Assembly (NCBI GenBank): GCA_003427395.1
Contig: BFEA01000105.1
Location: forward strand, 133,277 to 170,687
Direction of reading: 5' to 3'
Length of the DNA: 37,411 nt
Source: Chara braunii
Taxonomy: Eukaryota > Streptophyta > Charophyceae > Charales > Characeae
Position numbers and translations under genes: made by a program. Positions 19,776-31,123 of this stretch are shown piece by piece. The notes beneath the pieces were generated by a model that worked only from the letters and a program-made list of their open reading frames with translations, was not told the origin of the DNA and did no database searches. Positions within the stretch are counted from its first letter, which is position 1. The number at the start of each line of letters is the position of its first letter.

Positions 19776-22700
19776 TGTATCAGTGTTGTGGTGTACTTGT
19801 GGTGTGTGATATGCGTCCTAGTCGACCGACGATGAGTCGCGCTTGGGACTTCAGCCCCCCAGTGTGTCGGTTCTCGTGCGGGTCCGATAGAGGTGTGAGA
19901 CGACGCATACCCCCTATGGTATAGTGAACGAGAAACACCCTCGGCTGGTCCACCTCTGCGATTGCAACTGATTAGCTTTTGTACTGTAGACCGGTAGCTC
20001 GACGGGGATACACCCACTGAAGGGAGGTGACAACTCCCGTAAGGTGGAGTCAAGTTGTGCCTCGCGTAGGCCCTATCCTATCGTAGGGGCTCGGGAGAGG
20101 TATGGCTGGCGTACTCGGCCGGAGCGGCTTGCGGAAGCTCCATGAATATCGCGATGAGGAATAGACCAACTCCTGCGTGACGTGGCTGGGAGGGTCCCAC
20201 CCTGTTTTGTACGGTGCCGGACCGATGCGCTCGACACCGGGCGAGGCATAATGTGTCAGCCACTATCTACGGTGAGGAGTTTTGATAGGTGAGCATGCCT
20301 ATTGCGAAGCCTGAAGATAAGGCGGACTCTGCTTGAGCAGGGTAAGACCAAAGGAGACTCTGGTAGGGATGTACAGCGATATTGCTCTGGAGCACGATAG
20401 CCGGACTTTGGGGCAGTGGGAGGAAAGGCTAATCAGACCGGTGGAAGCCGGTCTCATTTGAAGTTTTCCTTAGCTGGCCTATTCGGCGGGCTTGGGTATA
20501 GGGGCGAAAGACAAGCAACTTGGGTAGTAGCTGGTTCCGTCTGAAGTGCCTCACAATAGTACAAACGTGCAAATCGTTTGTCGGACTTTTGTATACGAGC
20601 GAAAGGTTGTCGAACCACCTAGCAGCGGGTTCTCTCTTCCGATGACGCAGAATGTTTCTTACGCGCAGGTGCAAGGCCGAAAGAGTAATCGAGCGAGTCT
20701 AGTGGTTGGTCCTGTCCGAAATTTCCCGGAGGTTAGCTAAAGTAGTCGGACCGGACTGCGACTAAGCGATGTTGGAAGAAGAGAAGGGAACAGAAGACGG
20801 TGGGGAAGAGAAAGCGAGGAAGACGAAGGCACTGGAGAAGGATTGAGAGAAGATGAGTATGACCGTTCCTAGGGGGAATAAGGCGAGGAAAGAGAAGAGA
20901 TATGGGTTTTTCGGGGTGGGCGACCTCGAATCCGAGGTTAGATTAAGCAAAGAGTTAGTAGAATGGGAGTTAATGAGAGAAAAGTGTGCGTGAAGAAGGC
21001 GGAATAACGACTATGGTAGGAGGAAAATTTCTCACGTCGCACCTAATTCTTTATAGAAGTGGGCGTGGTATGAAATTATTTTTAGGTTATTAGATAGGGT
21101 GAATGCGCTGATAATGTTAGTTTTCGTGGTAGGTCAGTAGGATCGTCGACATAACCGGTAGAAGCCCGGTGAAATGCAAGCCAAGGGAGGGCGAATGGGA
21201 GTAAAGCTCGGACTTAAATGATGAAGGGGTGATGAATCTCCCCCTGTACTAGTGGAGGATTCAGCCCAGCTCGTGTGTCGTGTTTAATCAGACGACTCAA
21301 TCCGATTTTGTTTATCCTATCGGTGAATACTGTCGCTACTTGGCTTTTTGCGTGCCTAGTTGTAAAGTGAATGAATCTTTCGGTGTTTTAACGGAAGATT
21401 CATTCTCATTCTACACTTCTGGTAAGCACTTAACCGATATCTGTGGAAAAAAGTCGATGTGGCTGCTACGACAGTGCGTTGTTACTCGATTCACCTACTT
21501 CGTGCTTGCCTCTTCACGATCCAGATTAAGTCGCCTTCACTTTCGACCGAGTAGAACCCATTCGTGGTCGACCACATCTGTTTTTGAAGACGGAGTTCGA
21601 GATCGTAGCTATGCTCATGTGCCCCCCCCCGATTACGATCGAAGGAATCGTGCCCAATAGGACGAGGCATTCTCCCCATGGCAGTGGTTTTTGAGGGAGA
21701 TTCTTTCTCGTTTGTGCGGTAAGAAGTGTACCGACCTCGACAGCATTCATCATCGTGATTGCCAGTCGGAACTTAGTGCATCGGGCTGCTCCTCTTCATC
21801 GGCGGATTCAAGGTACTTACCGTCGGGGTCGAGGACCATGGCAATAGACCTTGCCACGTTTATGTTCCCGAGCGCAGTGTGGCTTGGCTAATTCAGAGTC
21901 ATCTGGAGGTTGCCTGTATCTGGCCAAATTCATGGCCCGATTCGGTGAAGGTGATATGCCAACAGAGGAGGGAGAGAAACGGAGGGAGCAATGAGGGTGG
22001 TGATGCGAGGGCTCGTACCTGGTCTTGGTGATGGGCCACAAGATCGACATTTTCATATGGTCCGATTGTCGCAGCAGAGTTCAGCAATAGGCGTTGTCAA
22101 CTTGCGAGTTGCCTATAGTTATGCAGTGGTGGTCGGGGCGGTAAGCGCCAAATAGGAGGAAGGGCTCTGAGCACACATGTTGGTGGTAGTGAGAGTATGC
22201 TCTCATTGACACTCGGGTTCGGTATCTGGGTTCTCCGGGAGATGGAATGACAGTACATCGTTGTTTCTTCTGAAGGCATACCATTCCTATTTTTGCTAAG
22301 AAGTTGTCACCTACCTCTCAAAGCAGAGTACTGCTAGACTCAAGTTCTGTTCGGTTGCTGTCCTTAATAGCAGGATGGCGGATCACTGCAGAAGCAGCAG
22401 GGGATTCTTTTGAGGCGTGACTGAGGTAAATGGTGACAGAATGAACGGAGGAGGACTGGCCATGTGGGATGAACCAAGGACCGAGCTACGTTACCAAATT
22501 GCGCAAAAAGTGGATCATTGTGTTCCCTCACCGCCGAGGTTCGTCGCAACTGCTGATTCCTTCTCAAGTTGCTACCACCATCGATGCTACATCCTAAACC
22601 TGCCGCACTTTGCACTGTACCTGATTGCGTTGCCTTGGTTGCTGATGTATAAGGATTGTTGATAAACATCAAACGTCGTGTGTCCTTGGGTACGCTTGTC

Positions 22701-23166
22701 TGTTGCATATTGTTGTGCAATTGTCTGCAGTCGGATAGAGCAAAAGGAATGTGCTATATTCGAATGCGGTCCTTTTAGACTGCATGACCACAGTTTTGCC
22801 AACCGGAGTGGTGTCACGACTTTAGAAGAAGGTCGCGGTTGCGAATTGGAGATTCGTCATAAAGTCTATATATCGTTTCACCGTGGGCTGGTCAGTTTGT
22901 CACGTTTTTTACCATCATTGCGGGGCCCTCGGGATATGAAGGCACCAAGGTCTTCTCGTGTGAGTTGAGTTGGTCCCTTCCCGTATCTCGAGCGCCTGAC
23001 TATTATCCATCTATCCTTCTTAATCTAAGTCTAGTCTATGTTTGAAGAGGAAGGCGACAGACGAGATTGCAACCCGTAGGACCGCATCAAAGTCTTTGTG
23101 GAAGGTTGACCCACTGATTGCAGGAGCTCTGTCGGAGCCCAGGTGAGACTCTGGAGGCAGGGAACT
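19731..23166 (+). repeat. Long non-coding repeat, copy B
   Basis: Direct-orientation relative of copy A. It begins GAGACTAGGA with TCCTAGTCGACC at about 19816, and ends CTGGAGGCAGGGAACTC. Shared blocks in the same order include AACACCCTCGGCTGG, CTCCTGCGTGACGTGGCTGG (20170-20189), GTTAGTAGAATGGGAGTTA, AGTTTTCGTGGTAGGTCAG, CATTGCGGGGCCCTC (about 22916-22930) and GATTGCAACCCGTAGGACC. The first 50 bp overlap the 498-bp duplication. Short open frames occur on both strands but none matches a frame in copy A, so I treat the unit as non-coding. Confidence 0.75.
21369..21405. repeat. 11-bp hairpin inside copy B
   Basis: GAATGAATCTT (21369-21379) pairs perfectly with AAGATTCATTC (21395-21405). A wobble and two further pairs extend it toward the loop. 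Copy A has GGGCTAC/GTAGCCC (16757-16763 with 16794-16800) in a roughly equivalent region. Confidence 0.75.
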
Positions 23167-23363
23167 CAAAGATAGGTCAACACTATACCATTAACATCCC
23201 AATAAACCCCTGTCTATACAAACCTAGTATTTGGCCTGTTTGACTTTGACTTGCGTATATGTTTGTCTTATTTTTCATGACTCTAACTGAATCGAAACGG
23301 AAACTTAATATGCATGTTTAACTCATCTGTTTGTGGTAAAAATCATGATTTTTTGCATGCGAT

Positions 23364-24235
23364 GATTTGAAAAGGGGCTGGAGATAAGGTCCTCCTGACT
23401 GATCCGGTCGCTTTGTTGTTTGCCTAAAACATTGAAATGGGGTTGGAGATGAGGTCCCCCTGACTGATCCGGCCGCTTTGCTGTTTGCCTAAGACATTAA
23501 AATGGGGTTGGAGATGAGGTCCTCCCGACTGATCCGGTCGCTTTGCTGTTCGCCTAAGACATTGAAATGAGGTTGGAGATGAGGTCCTCCTGAATGATTC
23601 GGTCGCCTTGTTGTTTGCCTAAGACATTGAAATGGGGTTGGAGATGAGGTCCTCCTGACTGATCCGGTCGCTTTGCTGTTTGCCAAAGACATTGAAATGG
23701 GGCGGGAGATAGGGTCATCCTGACTGATCCGGTCGCTTTGCTGTTTGCCTAAAACATTGAAATGGGGCTGGAGATGAGGTCCTCCTGACTGATCCGATCA
23801 CTTTGCTGTTTGCCTAAGTCATTGAAATGGGTCTGGAGATGAGGTTCTCCTGACTGATCCGGTCACTTTGTTGTTTGCCTAAGATATTGAAATGGGGTTG
23901 GGGATGAGGTCCTTCTGACTGATCCGGTCGCTTTGTTGTTTGCCTAAGACATTGAAATGGGGCTGGAGATGAGGTTCTCGTGACTGATCTGAAGATGAGG
24001 TTCTCCTTACTGATCCGGTCGCTTTGATGTTTGCCTACGACATTGCAATGGGGCTGGAGATGAGGTCCTCCTGACTGATCTGGTCGCTTTCTTGCTTGCC
24101 TAAGACATTGAAATGGGGCAGGAGATGAGGTCCTTCTGACTAATCCGGTCGCTTTGCTCGTTTGCCTAAGACATTGAAATGGGGTTATAAATGAGGTCCG
24201 GCTGACTGATTCGCTCGCTTTGCTAAGCCAGTGAG
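23364..24235. repeat. 65-bp satellite array (about 14 units)
   Basis: Units contain GACTGATCCGGTCGCTTTGC, GTTTGCCTAAGACATTGAAA and TGGGGTTGGAGATGAGGTCC. Starts fall at 23397, 23462, 23527, 23592, 23657, 23722, 23787, 23852 and 23917, then a truncated unit at 23982 and further units to 24204. Since 65 is not a multiple of three, consecutive units are read in rotating frames. The minus strand nevertheless stays open for 170 codons because the unit has no stop in any minus frame. Each unit holds GATCCGGTC, a near-palindrome. Confidence 0.95.
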
Positions 24236-24650
24236 ATTTGCTTGCTGACAAAGGTCTGACTTTCCTCCTTGTGAGAATAGTCCAGCCTAAGTGTGTTCGA
24301 GATCGCATGGGGTTGACTGAGAACAACTTGGAAAATTAATCAACTAAGTAAGATACAACAATAATGATTTTATGATAAGGACAAGTGAAAGATGAAAACT
24401 TTGGATGAACTAACCTGTGTTATGAATTGGTTGAATGCGTGGTGAACATGACATGCTTGCTGACAATGACTTTATCTTTTGCTCAAACTCTGTTTGTTTT
24501 CTGCATTATAGGGTAGTTTGTTAGTGTTCGCCTTATGCTCGAGCGATAGGCAGGTAAATGCCTATTATTTTGTTGTCACATTGTTTCTTCTTGTATGATT
24601 GTTTTTGGTAGGACTTTGGCTAGCCTCTGAGCTATTAGAAGTTCTGGGAG

Positions 24651-24930
24651 TCTCTCTTTCTTAAGGGAGATGTTGTCGAAATTTCTGCTAAATACTCAAA
24701 GTTAGTCAAGAGTTAGAGATGTCAGCTAGGATGGGATATAGTTTAGTCTTTGGAGTCAGTGGGAATTCTGAAAGCCTTCCTTTCTAAAGGAGGTGTTGCC
24801 GAAATTTCTACTAAAACCAAAGAGTTAGTTTATTTTCAAGCACTTTCAGAGTCAGAAGTTCTTTTTTAGATTTGGTATAGTAAATATTCTTCGAGCACAT
24901 TTCCCTTAAGGAAGTGTTGTCGAAATTTTT
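24651..24930 (+). repeat. Three stem-loops each followed by a constant tag
   Basis: The tag TGTTG(T/C)CGAAATTT(C/T)T occurs at 24671-24686, 24794-24809 and 24915-24930. Immediately 5' of each tag is a small hairpin with a different stem: TCTCTCTT-TCTT-AAGGGAGA (24651-24670), CTTCCTT-TCTA-AAGGAGG (24776-24793) and CATTTCC-CTTAA-GGAAGTG (24898-24916). Each has one G-T wobble. The intervening sequence is not obviously repeated. Confidence 0.75.
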
Positions 24931-25911
24931 GGGATTTTCATATCGTTACCAGATACTACTGCTAAGTAGCTTAGAGTGCGATACGGAGTTGAACTGCGTT
25001 AACTGGACAGGCGATGCCTACCTTGATTTTTGTGATGTAGGTCATTGCTACCTGCGAGTGTTCTTTGAAGTCTTGAGCCTCATCAACTTCTGCTATCAGA
25101 TTGATAGCTGCTATCAGATTGATAGCAGTTCGGTTTGCGACTCGACTCCTACCCACCATGATACCCACGTCCAGATGTTTGTAATCCCATAGATAACAGG
25201 CATTTCCGTTTGAACAAAGTTCCTATCCTCTTAACCTCTCTTGAATGGTCATGCAAAAGGTGTGTAGATCAGGGTCGGCGGGTATGCCTTTGTTGGGTGG
25301 GGGTCGGAAGGGGGCGTGTGGGACATGAACCTGAGAGAAAAAGGGGTTGACCACGTTTTGTGGCGTCTGTGTGTGGATCTTCATTTGGTTTCATGTGTGT
25401 GCAAGTATGTATGAGAGCGAGAACGCGCTCCTGGATTAAGAGTGATATGGATGAATGGGTGCAGGGTATGAGTAACAAGGTTCAACTATGGTTGTGAGAA
25501 TGATGCTCCTTGATTTCCTCCGACACTCCCCCTTTTATTTTTTTTTCTGCCTCACGCATCTAGCAAGCAGGCAGGAGTAGCTGAGCTCAAGAACTAGCGC
25601 TCGATCCTCTATAAGGCTTAGACTCAGTTTGGGTATGGCGAATTGCTCGCCAACTCGTGACTATTTTTATTCCCTTTCCTCAGGGGAGGAACGAGCGAAT
25701 CCTGTCTCAAAGGGGGTTTTCTTGTTAGATTATTATTCGAGCGTTGGTCCTGAGCCTAGCATTCGAGGTCCTTGTCCAGGACATCCCAGACTCTGGTCCA
25801 ACACAAAATGGTTTCCCCCCTTAGCCGGACCTACGCCTCTTGCTTATCGCCACCCACTGCCTAAAAGACAGGGGCGCCGCAAGGGTCGCACCACTTATCC
25901 TTCAACCGTGC
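24931..25911. other. No supported gene; small palindromic duplication
   Basis: It contains an exact 18-bp tandem duplication TGCTATCAGATTGATAGC at 25091-25126, itself nearly palindromic (GCTATCA/TGATAGC), and GGCGA/TCGCC near 25637-25651. Otherwise there are only short open frames. Confidence 0.6.
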
Positions 25912-25943
25912 AATATCGTGAAGGAGGAACCCTTCACGATATT
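25912..25943. repeat. Perfect 13-bp hairpin before copy C
   Basis: AATATCGTGAAGG (25912-25924) pairs perfectly with CCTTCACGATATT (25931-25943) around AGGAAC. It sits just before a CACTTGAGTGTCG element. In the 498-bp units the CAACCGC/GCGGTTG hairpin occupies a similar place. Confidence 0.9.
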
Positions 25944-26161
25944 TCGCTTTCGGCACTTGAGTGTCGTACGCAACCCCGAAACCCATGAGAGGCTGCGCGA
26001 ATATGGGTAACGCATGAAGGTCGCCATGACAGCAGACCACGTGAGTACACATGACTGAGCGTTATGATTCCTTTAGCGCCTGCATTCTTTTTATGCAACT
26101 TTGCACAGACCTCGCTCAGACACATTGGTCTTTTGAGTTATGGGTCAGGACGAATGAAAAA

Positions 26162-26645
26162 GAGACTAGGCGTATTTGTTTGTTCAAGTTGGTTTTTTGC
26201 AAATCACGTGGTTGAGTTAGGATGTCCTAGTTGACCGACGCTGAATCGCATGTGGGAGATCAGCGCCCCGGCATGACGGTTCGCATATGGGTCCAAGCTA
26301 GGCGTGAATCGTGAGCACCCCCTATGCTACAGTATACGAGAAACGCCCTGGGCTGGGCCACCTCCGCGATTGCAAGTAAAAACTTTCTCGTGTGGTTCAG
26401 TAGCTCGGCGGGGATACGCCCACCCAAGGGATGGTGACAGCTCCCGCGGGTGAAGGTAAGTTGTACCTCGCGAGACTCTGTCATGTCGTAGGGACTCGAT
26501 GGAGGTATAGCTGGCGTACTCGGCCAAAGCGGCTCTGCCGTTTCCCTTTTCGTGAGGCGAATTACGAATTCTCCCAATCCTGCGTGACGCGGCCGGGAAG
26601 GTTTCCCCACGGGGGACCGTGCGCTCGACACCGCAATGGTTCGCT
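26162..26645 (+). repeat. Long non-coding repeat, truncated copy C
   Basis: It matches the left 450-500 bp of copies A and B: GAGACTAGG, GTCCTAGTTGACCGACG, AACGCCCTGGGCTGGGCC, AGCTCGGCGGGGATACGCCC, CTGGCGTACTCGGCC and CCTGCGTGACGCGGC. Similarity stops near 26645 and does not continue into the middle and right parts of the repeat. Confidence 0.8.
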
Positions 26646-26730
26646 TTAATGGACTGAGGCCGTTGGAGTAAGGTGTAACGTAGCTACTTGAAATAAACAC
26701 CGCTGATAGTGCGGGTGTGAGCAGTTCGCC

Positions 26731-26856
26731 ATCAATACTCGGACAATTCAATTTCAAGTGTCTGCAATCAATACTCAAACAACTCAATTTCAAACAATTC
26801 AATTTCAAGTGTCCGCAATCAATACTCGGGCAATTCAAATTCAAGTGTCCATACTC
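26731..26856. repeat. Short tandem repeat (ATCAATACTC / CAATTCAATTTCAAGTGTC)
   Basis: About three units of CAATACTCGGACAATTCAA plus TTTCAAGTGTC(T/C)GCAAT, with a partial extra CAATTCAATTTCAA in the middle one. Confidence 0.85.
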
Positions 26857-26916
26857 TAGGGTGGATAATTAATAATCATGTCTTTTAACCATAGCTAACA
26901 CCGACTCTAACCGGTC

Positions 26917-27050
26917 ACACACACACACACATATGAGCACATAAAAGGGTGATTAACCTCTATTAATTCTATTAATTCTATTAATTCTATTAATTCTATT
27001 AGTTTTATTAATTTTATTATTTCTATTAATTTTATTAATTATATTAATCA
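26917..27050. repeat. (CA)n and 9-bp (CTATTAATT)n microsatellites
   Basis: A short CA run (26917-26931) is followed by about ten copies of CTATTAATT with T-rich variants from about 26959 to 27050. Confidence 0.92.
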
Positions 27051-27348
27051 CAATAACCTGCTATATAGGGATTGGGAGACCATTTAAGAACTAGTTGTTT
27101 TACATGGACCCCAGGTTGGGGGTTAGGAAGAGGAAGGTTATTATTATTATTTTCCCTCAATAACGAAAGAAAAGGCTTGGTTACATGAATATTAGACCTA
27201 ACCGGTACGCTACTTTTTGCAACAGCTTCGGCGAGGCTTCATTCTTTGAGAAAATAAGGGGTACATGAAATTGGTGGTTCGAAATGGGCGCGACTTTTTT
27301 GAATAGGAGAGGGAAATATCGAGGACTCAGAAAAGGGAATAGGGTTAC

Positions 27349-27681
27349 TTAAACGATGAATGCTACAATATAAACCTCTTCAACCAGTGGAGCAAATGTG
27401 CTAATGTACACAGATTTATTGGAACGATAATCCACATATAGGGACACGCTCGTGTCACAAGCCATGATTCCTCTGACGGGTTGCTGAATTGCTACTATGC
27501 TTATGGAGAACACTGCAATGTTTTTTTTTTTTTTTACGCTGTCTGCAGAGTTTTCTGCTGCATCGATTAGAATATTGTCTAAGATCACCGTCGCTATCTC
27601 GGCAACGCTCTCGTTTTCTTGCTCACTGATCCCCGTGGGGATTATCCTCGGCCTCGTACCAACTACCAGTATATCACTCAA
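27349..27681 (-). CDS. Candidate coding frame, unrecognised
   Basis: A minus-strand frame of about 110 codons with protein-like composition: an N-terminal part with VVGTRPRIIPTGIS and ESVAEIATVILDNILIDAAE (amphipathic), then a Lys run encoded by a poly-A tract (poly-T on plus, about 27522-27535), then a part with GIMACDTSVSLYVDYRSNK. The Lys run is a slippage-prone homopolymer, so the two halves may belong to different frames. There is no clear ATG at the start, and an in-frame stop lies a few codons upstream. It could be an exon, a mobile-element fragment or chance. Confidence 0.25.
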   Translation of the reverse strand: MSDILVVGTRPRIIPTGISEQENESVAEIATVILDNILIDAAENSADSVKKKKNIAVFSISIVAIQQPVRGIMACDTSVSLYVDYRSNKSVYISTFAPLVEEVYIVAFIV

Positions 27682-27699
27682 AGCACATAAGATCGCTTA

Positions 27700-29570
27700 G
27701 ACGGCAGCACGATCTCCGTGGGGAAATGCTTGACATGCATTTCGCAGATGAGGGGATTGGAGAAGCACATGGAAAAGTACATGGGGAAGCGCAAACCGAA
27801 GGTAAAAACTATCGTCACATCTATCCCGACTATATGTTATCATACTTATCCTCTAGAGCTAGTAAAAATTAAAATGGTTTTTCTATACATATTATCAACG
27901 TTATGTTATTGTGTTTCCTATTAAGGATCCTCTGATGAGCTAACCTATGGCAAAATTAGCGAAAAACATGTTTAAGGGAGTTTTGCCAAAACCCTAACCG
28001 AATAACGACTGAGCTCTTGCCTATACCCTTCTTGTGGTAAAATCGTAATGGTTATTTATGTTGAAGAGAACCACTCCGTGAAAGCTATGTAAGAAAAACG
28101 ATAGATATAGATGATTTATTTTTTGTGAACTTACCATGTGTATAACCTTCAAGTTTGACTTTCATTGTTTGAAGTGAATGTGCTTTACCCTTGATATTAC
28201 TCATGATCTCCATTGGGAAAGTACACCATCTTCTCCCTTGTATGTTGTCTTGCATGTTGGTATGCCAATGAATGTATATGGGAATGGGGATATTTAGATG
28301 ATGTACGCAAGTGATGAGCATGAATGATGACTGTTAATGATCGAAGATGGGGCTTGATGGGAGATGGAATCATGGCTAAAGTGAGAGTGAGAATTGACAG
28401 AGGGTTTCATCTTGTATATAATGTTTTTTTCTGTGGAAGATCATATGAGGATATGTGTAAAAAAAAAGAGTGTGAGGGATGTTCCCAGTAGTATCGAGAG
28501 GAATGCATAGGTAGAAATGAACTTCACACGAAGAAGAAAATGAGTGTGGGAGAGGACTGGAGGAAAGGGAGGAGTGATGGTAGAATAGCGCAATATAAAA
28601 AGGATGTATATGCGACGAAAAACATATTGAAGATGTGATCAATCGGAGATGCAATGCTCTCCGCCTGTGCAATAAAATGTGTACTTCGGTCCATTTGAGC
28701 AAGCAAAATCCTATATGATGTCACGGTTGTACCTTCAATAAACTTTTGCGTTTTTTTGCTAATCACCTAATTCAAAGGCAGTTCCCCTACGATGGTTGTA
28801 ATGGGTTCACTGATTAGTTCTACTTTCAGATTGTAGGATATCGTTGCTAGATGACATGTGAGGCTATTGTAATTTTCCTTGAGGTCGGGAGCTGGAGCCT
28901 GTGGAGTTGCAACTGTGTTTGGGGGAATTTGGGTTTGAGCTTCTTAAGCATGTGGACTGGGTATGTTCTCCAAAAGTTTTCTTGAAGTAATCATGATGAT
29001 GAATTAGTTGACTCTCTGAAAGCAGTGTTACCATTTTTGCCTACCTTTGTCCATATTTTTTGTGCGTGATTTCTTTTGATGTGATGTGCATGTGGTATGA
29101 TGTATATTGCTATAAAATCTTGTATCTACGGAATAATACCTCGTGGCAAGAGTCATGCTTATGTGATAGCTAGTGTCATTGTAATAAATGCCGAATAATG
29201 AGGAGTTTTATGGTTGTTTTATCTTGTGAGGTGATGGTGAAGTGAAGTGCGTATTTAGTACGTGTTGAGGCCTCAACAATATGTGTTCACACACATCATC
29301 ACACACACACCCATCGGGGGAAGTCCCTGATGAAGCTCCTTTCATGGCTGATACCCATGACCGTTCATCCTTGGCTCACATAATAAGATGAGGCTCAGTC
29401 TCCATATCTTGAATTTTCCTTGAATATTCTTGCATTTATCTCAGGACGGTAATCATGAATACATGGCATGCTTACAATTGCGGTATCTATTTCGTTGTGT
29501 TAGGACTTTGTTGCGCCTCAAGCACTATGGATTGCAGATCTTGTGACTTGTGACAAAGCTTGGCTGGCCT
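27700..29570. other. No supported gene
   Basis: AT-rich sequence. A short segment at 27746-27799 (MRGLEKHMEKYMGKRKPK between a CAG and a GTAAAA) has the form of a small exon but is too short to support. Short CA runs lie near 29285-29312. Confidence 0.4.
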
Positions 29571-29572
29571 GA

Positions 29573-30219
29573 TTTCGTCCTCCCTCCAACCCCACCCAAT
29601 CGTTGATAGTCTACGCCCTAAAACAGGTAGTAGCTAAGGTTAGGGAAATGTCAATTACCCCCGAGCTACATGGCCTTCCCTTGTTTAAACACTTATCTTT
29701 CAACAATGCGGCCGAATTGATGTACGTGTACCGTCATAAGAGGAGAAACTTTGTTGATACTCTGAATAGGATGGGGAGGGCAACAATGACGGTGAGGAAT
29801 GAGGCGGAGAAGCAAGATAGGATGATTTCACAATCAAAGCAGAAACCTGGTATGTTGGCTCCCAATTTCATAAAGAGATGGAAGTGAGCAAGGTGACGAT
29901 TGAGGACGAGGAGGCGTTGGAAGACGATGAGGATGAGTTGACGGAGTTAGAGAAGGAATATCTGAGGAAGAAGGACGTGGAGGTTGTGAGGACAAAAGGC
30001 TCCTTAGAGTCAACTACAAAGAGGATGTTTACTATGAGAAGGAATGTCTTCCTTCCTTCGGCTTCACCTAGATGGGTAGAAACCATATTGGCGTCCTTCA
30101 GCTGGAAAATTTGGTCCTTGGAGACCTTCAGCTTCCTTGCGCCAATTGATCAAAGGGGTTATCACCTATTAGCTTACTTACGCAAGAAGAGATCAATAAC
30201 GCATATGATAGAGGATTAG
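29573..30219 (+). pseudogene. Two overlapping frames of an unrecognised protein
   Basis: The first frame is open from 29573 to a stop at 29887. It reads IVYALKQVVAKVREMSITPE, then a basic region with ELMYVYRHKRRNFVDTLNRM. The second frame starts with ATG 29878 and is open to 30219, beginning with a strongly acidic stretch (EDEEALEDDEDELTELEKEY) and then a basic one. The frames overlap by about 10 bases, so one base gain or loss, or a splice (GTGAGC occurs right at the junction), would join them into one protein of about 210 residues with an acidic centre. No family recognised, and no other exons found. Confidence 0.35.
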
Positions 30220-30474
30220 GGATGAATGTCACCCCCCTTGATGTCAAATTTCCCTTCAAAGGTGATGGTGTGTTTCTTCCACTGATGAACTCGATGAACA
30301 CATGTAAGTGTAGTCTCCCACGTCCCAGTGTATTGATTAAGGTAAGTGAGGTTAGTGTTAGATACTAGGGTATGTATGAACAAAGCATCACTCATGACGT
30401 GTGACATAGATGACTATGAAAAAGTTTTTCCTAAAGTTAGAGAAGTAGAAAGTGATGATTGTCTTTGTGAATCA

Positions 30475-30507
<33 letters not shown>

Positions 30508-31123
30508 ATATCAGGATGAAATGGTAGACGTAGAACTGAAAGGACTTAAAGAACTATTGCCCATTTCCTCTTTGTTTTTTTTTTTTAATAAAAAATAAAC
30601 GAGATAGGAATCGTGCCATTAGCGTCTTTCACTTTTTTTTAATGATAAATGTAATTTATTGAAAGTGATGAATTACAAGAGAAAGGATAAGGTATAGTTT
30701 TCAAGATTTTGAATGGAAAGCGGCTGAATTGATTAGTGCGTATTACATTCATGAGATTGATTGACACCAGTTGCTCCTTTTATTTTTTTCTAAGACATCA
30801 GAAGAAGGTCAAATCATTCAGACGCAACTGGTATTGGAAAATAAACCTTGCAAAAAACGTATTGTTTCCAAGGAAAAGACAACAACTTATTAAAGGTTAC
30901 GGAGACGGAAAAACTTGAAGGAGTGGAGGGTAGAAGGTGAGGTGATAAAAGAGGATGTAGAAAGTAAAGAAGTGAAGGAGGAAAAGAAAGAGGATTAATG
31001 TGAGAAAAATAATGTCAAGATTGCGGAAAACAGAGGGTTTCCTACAAGATCTGGTGGCTCTGGGAGTAATGGGGACAAGAGTGTTGGTTGGTGAAGGTGG
31101 GTAGTGAGGAAGTTGTGGCACTA
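30220..31123. other. Spacer with poly-T tract
   Basis: A run of 29 T residues lies at 30477-30505, with further T and A runs near 30575-30600. Purine-rich sequence follows from about 30900. No gene is supported. Confidence 0.5.

Noticed and set aside
23364-24235. CRISPR array
   Set aside because: The repeats are contiguous with no unique spacers, and the sequence is eukaryotic in character.
23814-24326. 170-codon minus frame as a repeat protein
   Set aside because: The 65-bp unit is not a multiple of three, so the peptide rotates through frames. The frame stays open only because the unit lacks stops.
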